Assembly (NCBI RefSeq): GCF_900102425.1
Contig: NZ_FNBT01000005.1
Span: forward strand, 366,078-430,077
Origin: Blastococcus aurantiacus
GTDB lineage: Bacteria > Actinomycetota > Actinomycetes > Mycobacteriales > Geodermatophilaceae
DNA length: 64,000 nt
Direction: 5' to 3'
The position numbers were made by a program, and so were the translations under genes. This document shows, one piece after another, positions 14,104 through 21,948 of the stretch (within the stretch, counting starts at the first letter, position 1; each line of letters opens with the position of its first letter). The notes under the pieces are model-generated. The model was given only the letters and a program-made list of their open reading frames with translations. It searched no databases and was not told the origin of the DNA.

Positions 14104-14856
14104 GTGAACGTGGGTGAGGTCGCGGCGCTGGCGGGCGTCACGGTGCGCACGCTGCACCACTACGACCGCATCGGGCTGCTGTCGCCCTCCGGCCGCACGA
14201 CGGCCGGCTACCGGCAGTACTCGACGGCCGACCTGGACCGGCTGCACCAGGTGCTGCTCTACCGCGAGCTCGGGTTCTCCCTCGAGGAGGTCGCGACCCT
14301 GCTCGACGACCCGTCCGCCGACCCGGCCGACCACTTGCGCCGCCAGCACCGGCTGCTGCGGGACCGGCTGGAGCGGACGACGGCGATGGTCGCGGCCGTG
14401 GAAAAGGAGATGGAGGCACGGAACATGGGGATCGCACTGACCCCGGAGGAACGGTTCGAGGTGTTCGGGGAGCACGACCCGGAGCGCTACGAGGCCGAGG
14501 TGCAGGAGCGCTGGGGTGACACCGACGCCTACGCGCAGTCCAAGCGGCGGACCGCGGCCTACACGAAGGAGGACTGGATCCGGATCAAGACCGAGGGCGA
14601 GGACCTGATGGCCTGCATGGCCGACGCCCTGCGCGCCGGCGTCGCCCCGGACTCGGCGCAGGCCATGGACCTCGCCGAGGAGCACCGGCAGCAGATCGTC
14701 GCGACCTTCTACGACTGCCCGCCGGAGATGCACGCCGCCCTGGGCCGGATGTACGTCGAGGACGAGCGGTACACGGCCACCTACGAGCAGGTCGCGCCCG
14801 GCCTCGCGCAGTGGGTGAGCACCGCGGTCCAGGCCAACGCCGCACGGCAGAGGTGA
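14104..14856 (+). CDS. TipA-like MerR family regulator
   Basis: 250 residues. The N-terminal MerR winged helix (VGEVAALAGVTVRTLHHYDR, then AGYRQYS) is followed by a coiled-coil dimer helix (about 75-105) and a C-terminal TipAS-type domain (about 110-245) that in relatives binds antibiotics such as thiopeptides. The GTG at 14104 has a GGAGGGAGG ribosome site. An autoregulatory dyad lies upstream and a 17-bp hairpin just after the stop. It probably activates its own transcription on ligand binding. Confidence 0.93.
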   Translation: MNVGEVAALAGVTVRTLHHYDRIGLLSPSGRTTAGYRQYSTADLDRLHQVLLYRELGFSLEEVATLLDDPSADPADHLRRQHRLLRDRLERTTAMVAAVEKEMEARNMGIALTPEERFEVFGEHDPERYEAEVQERWGDTDAYAQSKRRTAAYTKEDWIRIKTEGEDLMACMADALRAGVAPDSAQAMDLAEEHRQQIVATFYDCPPEMHAALGRMYVEDERYTATYEQVAPGLAQWVSTAVQANAARQR

Positions 14857-14857
14857 G

Positions 14858-14899
14858 GGAGCTGCCACCCGGGCTCCGGCAGGCCCGGGTGGCAGCTCC
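14858..14899 (+). terminator. Strong hairpin after the MerR gene
   Basis: Perfect 17-bp stem (14858-14874 with 14883-14899), loop of 8 nt, GC-rich and without a U tract. It starts 2 nt after the MerR stop codon. Confidence 0.8.
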
Positions 14900-14910
14900 G
14901 GTCCGTCACC

Positions 14911-16062
14911 GTGAGTTCGACCACCCGCACGAGCCGTGAGCGGGCTCAGGCCTCATCCTGGGTCGAGATGAACCGCATCCTGGCGCTGCTGCGCGAACCC
15001 GGGGTCCAGCGAGGCGTGCGCGCGGCGGTCGCCGCGGGGTTGGCGTGGCAGGTGGCCATGCTGCTGCCGCCGATGCTGTCGGACTACGCCTACTACGCGC
15101 CGCTGGGCGCCGTCATCGCCGTGCTGCCCACGATCGCCGACTCCGCCAGCGCTGCCTGGCGCAGCGTGCTGGCGATCCTCACCGGGTTCGCGCTGTCCGT
15201 GGTGGTCTACGAGCTCACCCAGGCGGTGCCCAACGCGCTCACCGTCGCGGCGATCGTCGCCCTGGCCGTGCTGGTCGAGCAGCTCAAGCTGTGGCGGGAG
15301 CAGGCCAGCTGGGTCAGCTTCGCCGCCGTCCTCATGCTCACCGTCGGCCTCGACGACCCCGACACCTACGTCCTGCGCTACGCCGGGCTCACCATGCTCG
15401 GCGCGGCCATCGGCGTGCTCGTCACCACCATCCTCTTCCCGCCGCTGCAGCTCACCCGTGCCGTCGAGCAGATCGGGCTCACCCGCGGGCTGCTGTCCCG
15501 GCACCTGACCGACATCGCGGCCACCCTGCGCGACGGCCGGGTCCCCGACCCCGACGAGTGGACCGACCGCAACCGCCGGCTCGACCGCGCCCTGGATCGC
15601 ATGCGGGTCGCCGCGACCCGGGTGGAGCGCGCCCGCCGGGCCAACCCGCGCGCCCGTCGCTGGCAGGGACGCGCCTCGGAGATCCGCGAGGAGGCCCGCG
15701 CCGTCGACCGCGTCGCCGTCCTGGTCGACGACCTCACCTCGCTGGTCGTGGAGTTCCACCCGCACCGGCGCGGCATCGACCAGGTCGACGGCGGCACCGG
15801 CTGGGTGCTCGCCGACACCCTCGACAGCCTCGCCGGCGTCGTCTGCACGCCGTACCACACCACCGACGGCTCGACCCCCGACGAGCGCGACGAGCAGATC
15901 GCCCGCGCCGTCGCCGCGCTGCGGCGCCTGGTCAGCCTGCTGCGCGAGTCCACCGTCGAGGACGACGAAGGTTTCTTCGCCCTCGGCGCGGTGGCGGTCG
16001 GTGTCCGCCGCAGCCTGGCCGCGCTGCAGGCCGAGGAACCGCGGGTGCCCGTTCCCGCCTGA
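14911..16062 (+). CDS. FUSC-like membrane protein
   Basis: 383 residues. Four to six membrane segments lie in the first 170 residues (around LAWQVAMLLPP, AVIAVLPTIADSA and VLAILTGFALSVVVY), followed by a long charged helical cytosolic region. This is the layout of FUSC/aromatic-acid exporter-like proteins. Start is uncertain: GTG 14911 follows the MerR terminator closely, while ATG 14968 (MNRILALLREPG) gives a more typical N-terminus. Neither has a good ribosome site. Substrate unknown. Confidence 0.8.
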   Translation: MSSTTRTSRERAQASSWVEMNRILALLREPGVQRGVRAAVAAGLAWQVAMLLPPMLSDYAYYAPLGAVIAVLPTIADSASAAWRSVLAILTGFALSVVVYELTQAVPNALTVAAIVALAVLVEQLKLWREQASWVSFAAVLMLTVGLDDPDTYVLRYAGLTMLGAAIGVLVTTILFPPLQLTRAVEQIGLTRGLLSRHLTDIAATLRDGRVPDPDEWTDRNRRLDRALDRMRVAATRVERARRANPRARRWQGRASEIREEARAVDRVAVLVDDLTSLVVEFHPHRRGIDQVDGGTGWVLADTLDSLAGVVCTPYHTTDGSTPDERDEQIARAVAALRRLVSLLRESTVEDDEGFFALGAVAVGVRRSLAALQAEEPRVPVPA

Positions 16063-16068
16063 GCGCGG

Positions 16069-16863
16069 TCAGACGCGGACGAGCAGCTCGCCGTGCATCA
16101 TCCCGAGCCAGCCGTCGTCGGCGTCCCGCCACTCCCGCCAGGCGTCGGCGACCGCCTCCAGCTCCGCGTGATCCGCGATCCGGTAGGCGACCGCCTGCTC
16201 CGCGAACGACGACGCCGTCGCACGGCCGGCCCACGAGTTCCCCCACCACTCCCGCTCCTGCGGCGAGGCGTAGCACCACGACGACGTCGTCGCGACGAGG
16301 TCGCGCAGGCCTGCGGCGTGCGCCCACGAGATCAGGCGGCGGCCGGCGTCGGGCTCGGCGCCGTTGGCGCGGGCCACCGCGGAGTACAGCTCCAGCCACC
16401 GGTCCAGCCCCGGGTTCTCCGGGAACCAGGTGACGGCGGCGTAGTCGACGTCCCGGACGGCGACGACGCCGCCCGGCCGGCACACCCGAGCCATCTCACG
16501 CAGAGCGGCCACCGGATCGGTGAGGTGCTGCAGCACCTGGTGGGCGTGCACGACGTCGAAGGACGCGTCGGGCAGGTCGAGGGCGTAGACGTCGCCGACC
16601 GCGAAGGTCACCTCGACACCGGCGCGCTCGGCGGCGGAACGGGCCTCGTCCAGTGGGTCGGCCGACGCGTCCAGCCCGAGCACCCGCCCCGGTGCCACGC
16701 GCCTGGCCAGGTCGGCGGTGAGGGTGCCGGGCCCGCAGCCCACGTCGAGCAGGTCGGTGCCCGGACGGAGATGAGGCAGCAGGTAGGCCGCGGAGTTCTC
16801 GGCCGTGCGCCAGCGGTGCGACTGCAGGACGGGCTCGGCGTGCCCGTGCGTGTACGTGTCCAC
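16069..16863 (-). CDS. SAM-dependent methyltransferase, UbiE/MenG-like
   Basis: 264 residues with motif I LLDVGCGPGTLTADLAR (about 38-54), acidic motif VLGLDASADPL, and the motif FDVVHAHQVLQHL followed by VCRPGGVVAVRDVDY. These are typical of type-11 methyltransferases acting on small molecules or lipids. The GTG at 16863 lies 7 nt after TAGGAC and also near GGAG. It lies downstream of glpD on the same strand, with a hairpin between, so it may be expressed independently. Confidence 0.87.
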   Translation of the reverse strand: MDTYTHGHAEPVLQSHRWRTAENSAAYLLPHLRPGTDLLDVGCGPGTLTADLARRVAPGRVLGLDASADPLDEARSAAERAGVEVTFAVGDVYALDLPDASFDVVHAHQVLQHLTDPVAALREMARVCRPGGVVAVRDVDYAAVTWFPENPGLDRWLELYSAVARANGAEPDAGRRLISWAHAAGLRDLVATTSSWCYASPQEREWWGNSWAGRATASSFAEQAVAYRIADHAELEAVADAWREWRDADDGWLGMMHGELLVRV

Positions 16864-16884
16864 GCACGTAGTCCTACTCCGCTG

Positions 16885-16920
16885 TCCCACTGAGCGAAAC
16901 AGCCTTCTCGCACAGTGGGA
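16885..16920 (-). terminator. Hairpin after glpD
   Basis: TCCCACTG (16885-16892) pairs with CAGTGGGA (16913-16920), and GAG/CTC extends the stem inward. It lies immediately after the glpD stop on the minus strand and before the methyltransferase start. Confidence 0.55.
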
Positions 16921-16925
16921 TGCGG

Positions 16926-18467
16926 TCAGTCTTCCTCGGCGAGTACCTGCTCGGCCACCGGCACCGCCCGGGCGCGGTCCGCGGGCACGAGCCCGAAGCG
17001 CGTGCGCCGGTCCAGCAGGTCCGCGACGGTCCGCGCGCCCTCGTGGCGGACCGCGAACCGCAGCTCGCCGACCGTCTCCGGACGGCCCGCCACCACGAGG
17101 TCGGGGCCGAGCGCCTCCACCTCCGGCGCCTCGGTGCCGTAACGGGCGACCAGCCGGGCGGGGGAGGGCAGCGCGTCCAGCACCGGCCGTGGCGCCGCTC
17201 CGACCAGGGGAAGGCGGGCCGTCGTCGAGCGCGCGGTCCCGCCGAGCCGGGCGACGACGGCGTCGACGGTCTCCTCGGCCATCGCGCGGTAGGTGGTGAG
17301 CTTCCCGCCGACGACGGAGAGGACCGGTCCGTCCCATGCCAGCAGGTGCGTGCGGGAGAGGTCCGCGGTGGCTGTGGCCGGTCCCCCGGGCCGGTGGCCC
17401 GTCCCGGCCGACTCGGGCAGCACCAGCGGCCGGTAGCCGGCGTAGGCGCCGACCAGGTCGTCGCGGGTGAGCGGCTCGGCCAGCACCTGGTTGACCGTGT
17501 CCAGCAGCTGCTGCACCTCGGCGTCGGAGGGCTGCGGGTCGTCGTCGGGCACCGGCCCCTCGACCGGCTCGTCCGTGATGCCCAGGTAGACCAGGCCGTC
17601 GGCCTGAGGCAGGGCGAAGACGTACCGCGACCGCGAGCCCGGCAGCGGCACGGTGAGCGCCGCCGACGGCGAGCCGAGCCGGTCGCCCCGCAGCACGAGG
17701 TGGGATCCGCGAGAGGGCACCAGCCGGATGCCCGGAGCCAGCCGCTGCGCCCACACCCCGGCCGCGTTCACCACGGTCCGCGCCCGCAGCGTCAGGACCG
17801 CGCCGTCGACGGCGGCGTGCACCTCGGCGGAGCCGGACGACGGCGTCGTGGCGCCGTCGACGGCGGTCACCGTCGCGCCGGTCAGCACCCGCGCCCCGTA
17901 CGCCGACGCGGTCCGGGCCAGCGCCACGACCAGCCGGGCGTCGTCGCTGAGCTGCCCGTCCCAGAAGACGACGCCGCCCCGCCCGGGACGCACCGCGGGC
18001 ACCATCCGGCCGACGTCGTCGGCGCCCACCCGTCGGGTCGCGGGCAGCGAGCCGCGCCCACCGGCGACGGAGAACCGCACCAGGTCGCCCAGGTGCCCGC
18101 CGAGTCCGCCGAGAGCACTGACGTCGCGCCCCGCGGCGTCGGGGATGAGGAACGGCAGCTGCCGGACCAGGTGCGGAGCCGTGGCGCCCATCAGGACGGC
18201 GCGCTCCCGGGCGCTCTCCCGCGCCAGCGCGATCTCGCCGTGCGCGAGGTAGCGCAGCCCGCCGTGCACGAGCTTCGAGGACCAGCGGCTGGTACCCGCG
18301 GCCAGGTCGGTGCGCTCCAGGAGCACCACCGACAGCCCCCGGGCGGCGGCGTCCAGCGCGACCCCCGCGCCGGTCACGCCACCGCCCACCACCACGACGT
18401 CGACCAGCGAGCCGGCGACCTGTTCCAGGTCCCGCCCGCGCAGCGCAGGCGACAGGGAGCCGATCAC
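16926..18467 (-). CDS. glpD: Glycerol-3-phosphate dehydrogenase (FAD, GlpD family)
   Basis: 513 residues, normal for GlpD, which oxidises glycerol-3-phosphate to dihydroxyacetone phosphate at the membrane and passes electrons to quinone. The N-terminal FAD motif is VVVGGGVTGAGVALDAAARG, followed by the GlpD signature SSKLVHGGLRYL. The C-terminal DAO_C helical domain starts near residue 385. The GTG at 18467 follows GGGATGG. It is divergent (38 bp between start codons) from an alkyl-DHAP-synthase-like gene that would use its product's acyl ester. Confidence 0.93.
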   Translation of the reverse strand: MIGSLSPALRGRDLEQVAGSLVDVVVVGGGVTGAGVALDAAARGLSVVLLERTDLAAGTSRWSSKLVHGGLRYLAHGEIALARESARERAVLMGATAPHLVRQLPFLIPDAAGRDVSALGGLGGHLGDLVRFSVAGGRGSLPATRRVGADDVGRMVPAVRPGRGGVVFWDGQLSDDARLVVALARTASAYGARVLTGATVTAVDGATTPSSGSAEVHAAVDGAVLTLRARTVVNAAGVWAQRLAPGIRLVPSRGSHLVLRGDRLGSPSAALTVPLPGSRSRYVFALPQADGLVYLGITDEPVEGPVPDDDPQPSDAEVQQLLDTVNQVLAEPLTRDDLVGAYAGYRPLVLPESAGTGHRPGGPATATADLSRTHLLAWDGPVLSVVGGKLTTYRAMAEETVDAVVARLGGTARSTTARLPLVGAAPRPVLDALPSPARLVARYGTEAPEVEALGPDLVVAGRPETVGELRFAVRHEGARTVADLLDRRTRFGLVPADRARAVPVAEQVLAEED

Positions 18468-18505
18468 GGTGATCCATCCCGCAGGGGCACCGACAGACTG
18501 TAGCC

Positions 18506-20179
18506 GTGGCCGAGCAGCCGGAACTGACGATCCAGGGATGGGGCCCCCACCCCACCGGGGGCTCCACCGACGCCGCGGGCGACCGCGCACCCGGGCTGGA
18601 GGCAGTGGTCCCCAAGGCGGCCCGCCGCCATCTCGCCAAGGAGCTGGGGTGGACGCCGCGGCACACGCCACCGGTGCCCGTGGCCGAGATCCGGCTGGCG
18701 CCCTCGCGGCTGCCCGCGCCCGCGCGCCTCGCGCTGGTCGAGCTGCTCGGCGAGGAGAACGTGCGCACCGACCGCGAGTCGCGGCTGCTGCGCGCCGGCG
18801 GCAAGAGCTACCTGGACCTGCTGCGCCGGCGGGCGGGGGACGCCACCGACGCACCCTGCGCCGTCGTCCTGCCCGGCACGACGGAGGAGACCGCGGCGCT
18901 GCTGGCCCTGTGCAGCGAGCACGACGTCGTCGTCGTCCCCTTCGGGGGCGGGACGAGCGTGGTGGGCGGGCTGGCCGGCGTGGACCCCGACGACCGGCCC
19001 GCGGTCGCCCTCGACCTGCGCCGCATGGCCTCGGTGCGGGAGCTCGACGTGCCCTCGTCGATCGTCACGGTGGGGCCCGGGATGCGCGGCCCGGCCCTGG
19101 AGGAGGAGCTGGGCAGGCAGGGCCTCACTTTCGGCCACCTGCCGCAGAGCTGGGAGTTCGCGACCGTGGGCGGGTACGCCGCCACGCGCAGCTCGGGTCA
19201 GGCCTCCACCGGGGTCGGGCGGTTCGACGAGCTCGTCACCGGCCTGACCCTGGCCACGCCCTCGGGCGTCCTCGAGCTGGGCCATCCCCCGGCGACGGCC
19301 GCCGGGCCGGACCTGCTGGGGCTGGCGCTCGGCTCGGAGGGGACGCTCGGCGTGATCACCGAGGTCAGCCTCCGGGTCCGGCCCAAGCCGACGACGACGT
19401 CCTACGAGGGCTGGTCGTTCCGCACCTGGGCCGAGGGCCTGGCCGCGCTGCAGCGCCTCGCCCGCCACGACCTGCTGCCCGACGTCGTCCGCCTCTCCGA
19501 CGTCGACGAGACGCGGGCCAACCTGCTCATGTCCGGCAGCGCCGGTGCGCGGGTCCTGCGCGGCTCGCTCAGGGCGCGCGGCCGCGGGGAGGGCTGCCTG
19601 CTCGTCGTCGGCTGGGAGGGCCTGCCCGACATGGTGCGGGCGCGTGTCCGGGCCGGGTCCGCGCTGCTCCGGGAGGGCAGGGGCGTCCGGCTGGGCCGCA
19701 CCGTCGGGGAGTCGTGGCGCAAGCACCGGTTCGGGGCGCCCTACACCCGCGACACCCTGCTCGACGCCGGGCTGCTGGTGGAGACGCTGGAGACGGCGGC
19801 CACCTGGGCCGCGCTGCCCACCGTCTACGACTCCGTCCGCCGGGCGCTGCGCGACGCGCTCACCACTGGCGGACGTCGTCCCCTGGTCATGACGCACCTC
19901 TCGCACGGCTACCCGACCGGCGCCTCGCTGTACTTCACCGTGCTCGCCGACCGGGACGAGGAACTGCCGATCCAGCAGTGGCTGGGTGCCAAGCGCGCCG
20001 CGACCGACGCGCTGCTGGCCGCCGGCGGCACGCTCACCCACCACCACGCCGTGGGCGCCGACCACCGCCCCTGGCTGGAGCGGGAGGTCGGCGCGCTGGG
20101 CGTCGAGGTGCTGCGGGCGGTCAAGACCAGGCTGGACCCCAAGGGCATCTGCAACCCGGGCGTCCTGCTCCCCGACTGA
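18506..20179 (+). CDS. FAD-linked oxidase, alkyldihydroxyacetonephosphate synthase-like
   Basis: 557 residues. The PCMH-type FAD domain has VVVPFGGGTSVVGGLAG and SWEFATVGGYAATRSSGQAS. The C-terminal part has the triple-His segment THHHAVGADHRPW and ends with DPKGICNPGVLLPD. This combination is typical of alkyl-DHAP synthases, which swap an acyl for an alkyl chain to start ether lipids. D-lactate or glycolate oxidases are related but usually lack HHH. The start is the only GTG near the divergent glpD promoter. An R2 hairpin begins 3 nt after the stop. Confidence 0.85.
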   Translation: MAEQPELTIQGWGPHPTGGSTDAAGDRAPGLEAVVPKAARRHLAKELGWTPRHTPPVPVAEIRLAPSRLPAPARLALVELLGEENVRTDRESRLLRAGGKSYLDLLRRRAGDATDAPCAVVLPGTTEETAALLALCSEHDVVVVPFGGGTSVVGGLAGVDPDDRPAVALDLRRMASVRELDVPSSIVTVGPGMRGPALEEELGRQGLTFGHLPQSWEFATVGGYAATRSSGQASTGVGRFDELVTGLTLATPSGVLELGHPPATAAGPDLLGLALGSEGTLGVITEVSLRVRPKPTTTSYEGWSFRTWAEGLAALQRLARHDLLPDVVRLSDVDETRANLLMSGSAGARVLRGSLRARGRGEGCLLVVGWEGLPDMVRARVRAGSALLREGRGVRLGRTVGESWRKHRFGAPYTRDTLLDAGLLVETLETAATWAALPTVYDSVRRALRDALTTGGRRPLVMTHLSHGYPTGASLYFTVLADRDEELPIQQWLGAKRAATDALLAAGGTLTHHHAVGADHRPWLEREVGALGVEVLRAVKTRLDPKGICNPGVLLPD

Positions 20180-20181
20180 AG

Positions 20182-20239
20182 AAGGACCCCGCTGCCCCCC
20201 ACGGCTCGCACGCTCGCCGCGGGCCCCTGCAGCAGGGCC
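20182..20239. repeat. R2 hairpin element, copy 1 (bidirectional terminator)
   Basis: Starts AAGGACCCCGCTGCC and ends GCAGCAGGGCC. The outer stem CCCCGCTGC/GCAGCAGGG and the inner stem CCCACGGC/GCCGCGGG each have one mismatch. The loop TCGCACGCTC is shared with other copies. It lies between convergent genes. The next 60 nt to 20300 hold nothing else I recognise. Confidence 0.8.
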
Positions 20240-20300
20240 GAACGCCGCGGACCGGGGTCAGGGGTCCGCGGCGCTCCCGTGGGGATGGCCCGGTCCGGGC

Positions 20301-21761
20301 TCAGAAGGCGTGCCCGAAGGAGAAGACGCGGTCGGGGTCGACGGCCGCCTTCACCTCGGCCAGCCGCTCGTACACGCCGGGCGGGTAGGCCGCGGCCACC
20401 TCTTCGGGTCCGGACACGTCACCGAGGAAGTTGACCAGGGAGCTGGGCGCCTTCCACGGCGCCAGGGCGCCGAGCACGGCCCGCCCGACCGCCGGCACGA
20501 TCCCGGCCAGCTCCGGCACACCGGGGCCGAGCGCGAACATCGAGAACGCGGCGTCCCGGCCCGGCACCGCGTTCGGCACCTTCGCCGACCGGCCCAGCGC
20601 TCCGCCGAGCAGCCGGATCTCGACCATCGTCAGCGGGATGTCCGCCTGCGGCCCGGCGGCGGTGAGCAGCGCGTCGACAGCCTCTTCGGGCAGGTCCGTC
20701 AGCAGTTGACCCTTCTCCCACGCCGGCATCGGGTCGACCGGGTCCATGTGGATGGAGTCCATCTCGTCTGTCCGGATCGGCCCGATGAAGCCGAGCACGA
20801 CCCGCCCGGCCTGTGCCATCGGGGCGACCAGCCGCTCGCCCTCGTCGACGTCGGCGCCGCAGTACGCGTACCGGAAGTGGACGACGGTCTGCCCGCGGAG
20901 CGGCTGCGGCACGAACTCGAAGTCGGGCACCCGCATGATCGCGATGGAGGTGCTGACCTCCTCCGGCATCCCCGGCGCCCAGCGCCGCCAGGCGTGCAGG
21001 ACCGCGGCCATGTCGGCGGCGGCGAAGAAGATCCCCCCGGCGTAGAGGCCGCCGATCGGGACCAGCTCGATCTCCAGGGCGGTCACGATGCCGAAGTTGC
21101 CCTTGCCGCCGCGGACGGCCCAGAACAGCTCCGGCTCCGAGTCGGCGGAGAGGGTGCGCTGCCGGCCGTCGGCGGTGACGATCTCCACCGCACGGACGGC
21201 GTCGGCGGCGAAGCCGTACTTCCGGCCGAGCGAGCCGAGCCCGCCGCCGAGGGTGTACCCGACGACGCCGACGTCGGACGACGAGCCGCACAGCCCTGCC
21301 AGACCGAACTCGGCGGCGGCCTCCATGACCCGCTGCCACTTCACGCCGGCCTCGACGCGGGCCGTACGCCGCTCGGGGTCGATGAACAGGCCCTGCATCC
21401 GGCGGGTGGTGACCATCATCGAGCCGGCCGCGTTGCGGACGGGCCCGTGCCCGGTGGCCTGGACGGCGACGTCGAGGTCGTGTGCGACCGCCCAGGAGAC
21501 GGCGGTGGCGACGTCGGCGGCGCAGGTGGCCCCGACCGCGATCGCCGGGGTGTGCTGCACCGCGACGTTCCAGGTGGCCACCTCGGCGGCGAGGCCGTCG
21601 TCGCCGGCGGCGTAGACCGGGCCGTGCACGACGCCGCGGAGCTCGTCGACGTCCGCGGCAGGGAAGGGCGGCACGCGGGTGTCGACGGCGACGGATCCGT
21701 CGGTCGGCATCTCCCGCAGGACGACGGGCGACTCGGGCTGACGGGGCTGGGGGAGGGACAT
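20301..21761 (-). CDS. FAD-linked oxidase with BBE domain
   Basis: 486 residues. The PCMH FAD domain (about 60-235) has TGHGPVRNAAG and GLCGSSSDVGVVGYTLGGGL, and the C-terminus has a berberine-bridge-type (BBE) segment YPPGVYERLAEVKAAVDPD. These are the hallmarks of oxidases acting on sugars, alkaloids or polyketides. The Cys of CGSSSDVGV is where many family members attach FAD covalently. The ATG at 21761 follows AGAAGGA. It is divergent from the SARP regulator, which may control it. Confidence 0.88.
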   Translation of the reverse strand: MSLPQPRQPESPVVLREMPTDGSVAVDTRVPPFPAADVDELRGVVHGPVYAAGDDGLAAEVATWNVAVQHTPAIAVGATCAADVATAVSWAVAHDLDVAVQATGHGPVRNAAGSMMVTTRRMQGLFIDPERRTARVEAGVKWQRVMEAAAEFGLAGLCGSSSDVGVVGYTLGGGLGSLGRKYGFAADAVRAVEIVTADGRQRTLSADSEPELFWAVRGGKGNFGIVTALEIELVPIGGLYAGGIFFAAADMAAVLHAWRRWAPGMPEEVSTSIAIMRVPDFEFVPQPLRGQTVVHFRYAYCGADVDEGERLVAPMAQAGRVVLGFIGPIRTDEMDSIHMDPVDPMPAWEKGQLLTDLPEEAVDALLTAAGPQADIPLTMVEIRLLGGALGRSAKVPNAVPGRDAAFSMFALGPGVPELAGIVPAVGRAVLGALAPWKAPSSLVNFLGDVSGPEEVAAAYPPGVYERLAEVKAAVDPDRVFSFGHAF

Positions 21762-21853
21762 TCGGTTTCCTTCTCGCGGCCGCGGCGGAGCCGCGGGACG
21801 GGGTGCCGCGTCGGCCGCGGCTGGAGGGACGCACGAAGGGTGCGGCGCCCCGC

Positions 21854-21892
21854 TTGACCGCTCCTTGCAAGCCACTAGGACGGCGACTTGCA
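21854..21892 (+). promoter_or_regulatory. Putative promoter of the SARP gene with short direct repeat
   Basis: TTGACC (21854-21859) and TAGGAC (21876-21881) are spaced 16 nt. CTTGCA occurs at 21864-21869 and again at 21887-21892, 23 bp apart, which resembles the direct repeats SARPs bind. Plausible but unproven. Confidence 0.4.
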
Positions 21893-21948
21893 GCCCGCGC
21901 GCGGCCAGGGGTACCCGCGTGGCCGGGACGCGAGGAACATCTCCCGGC

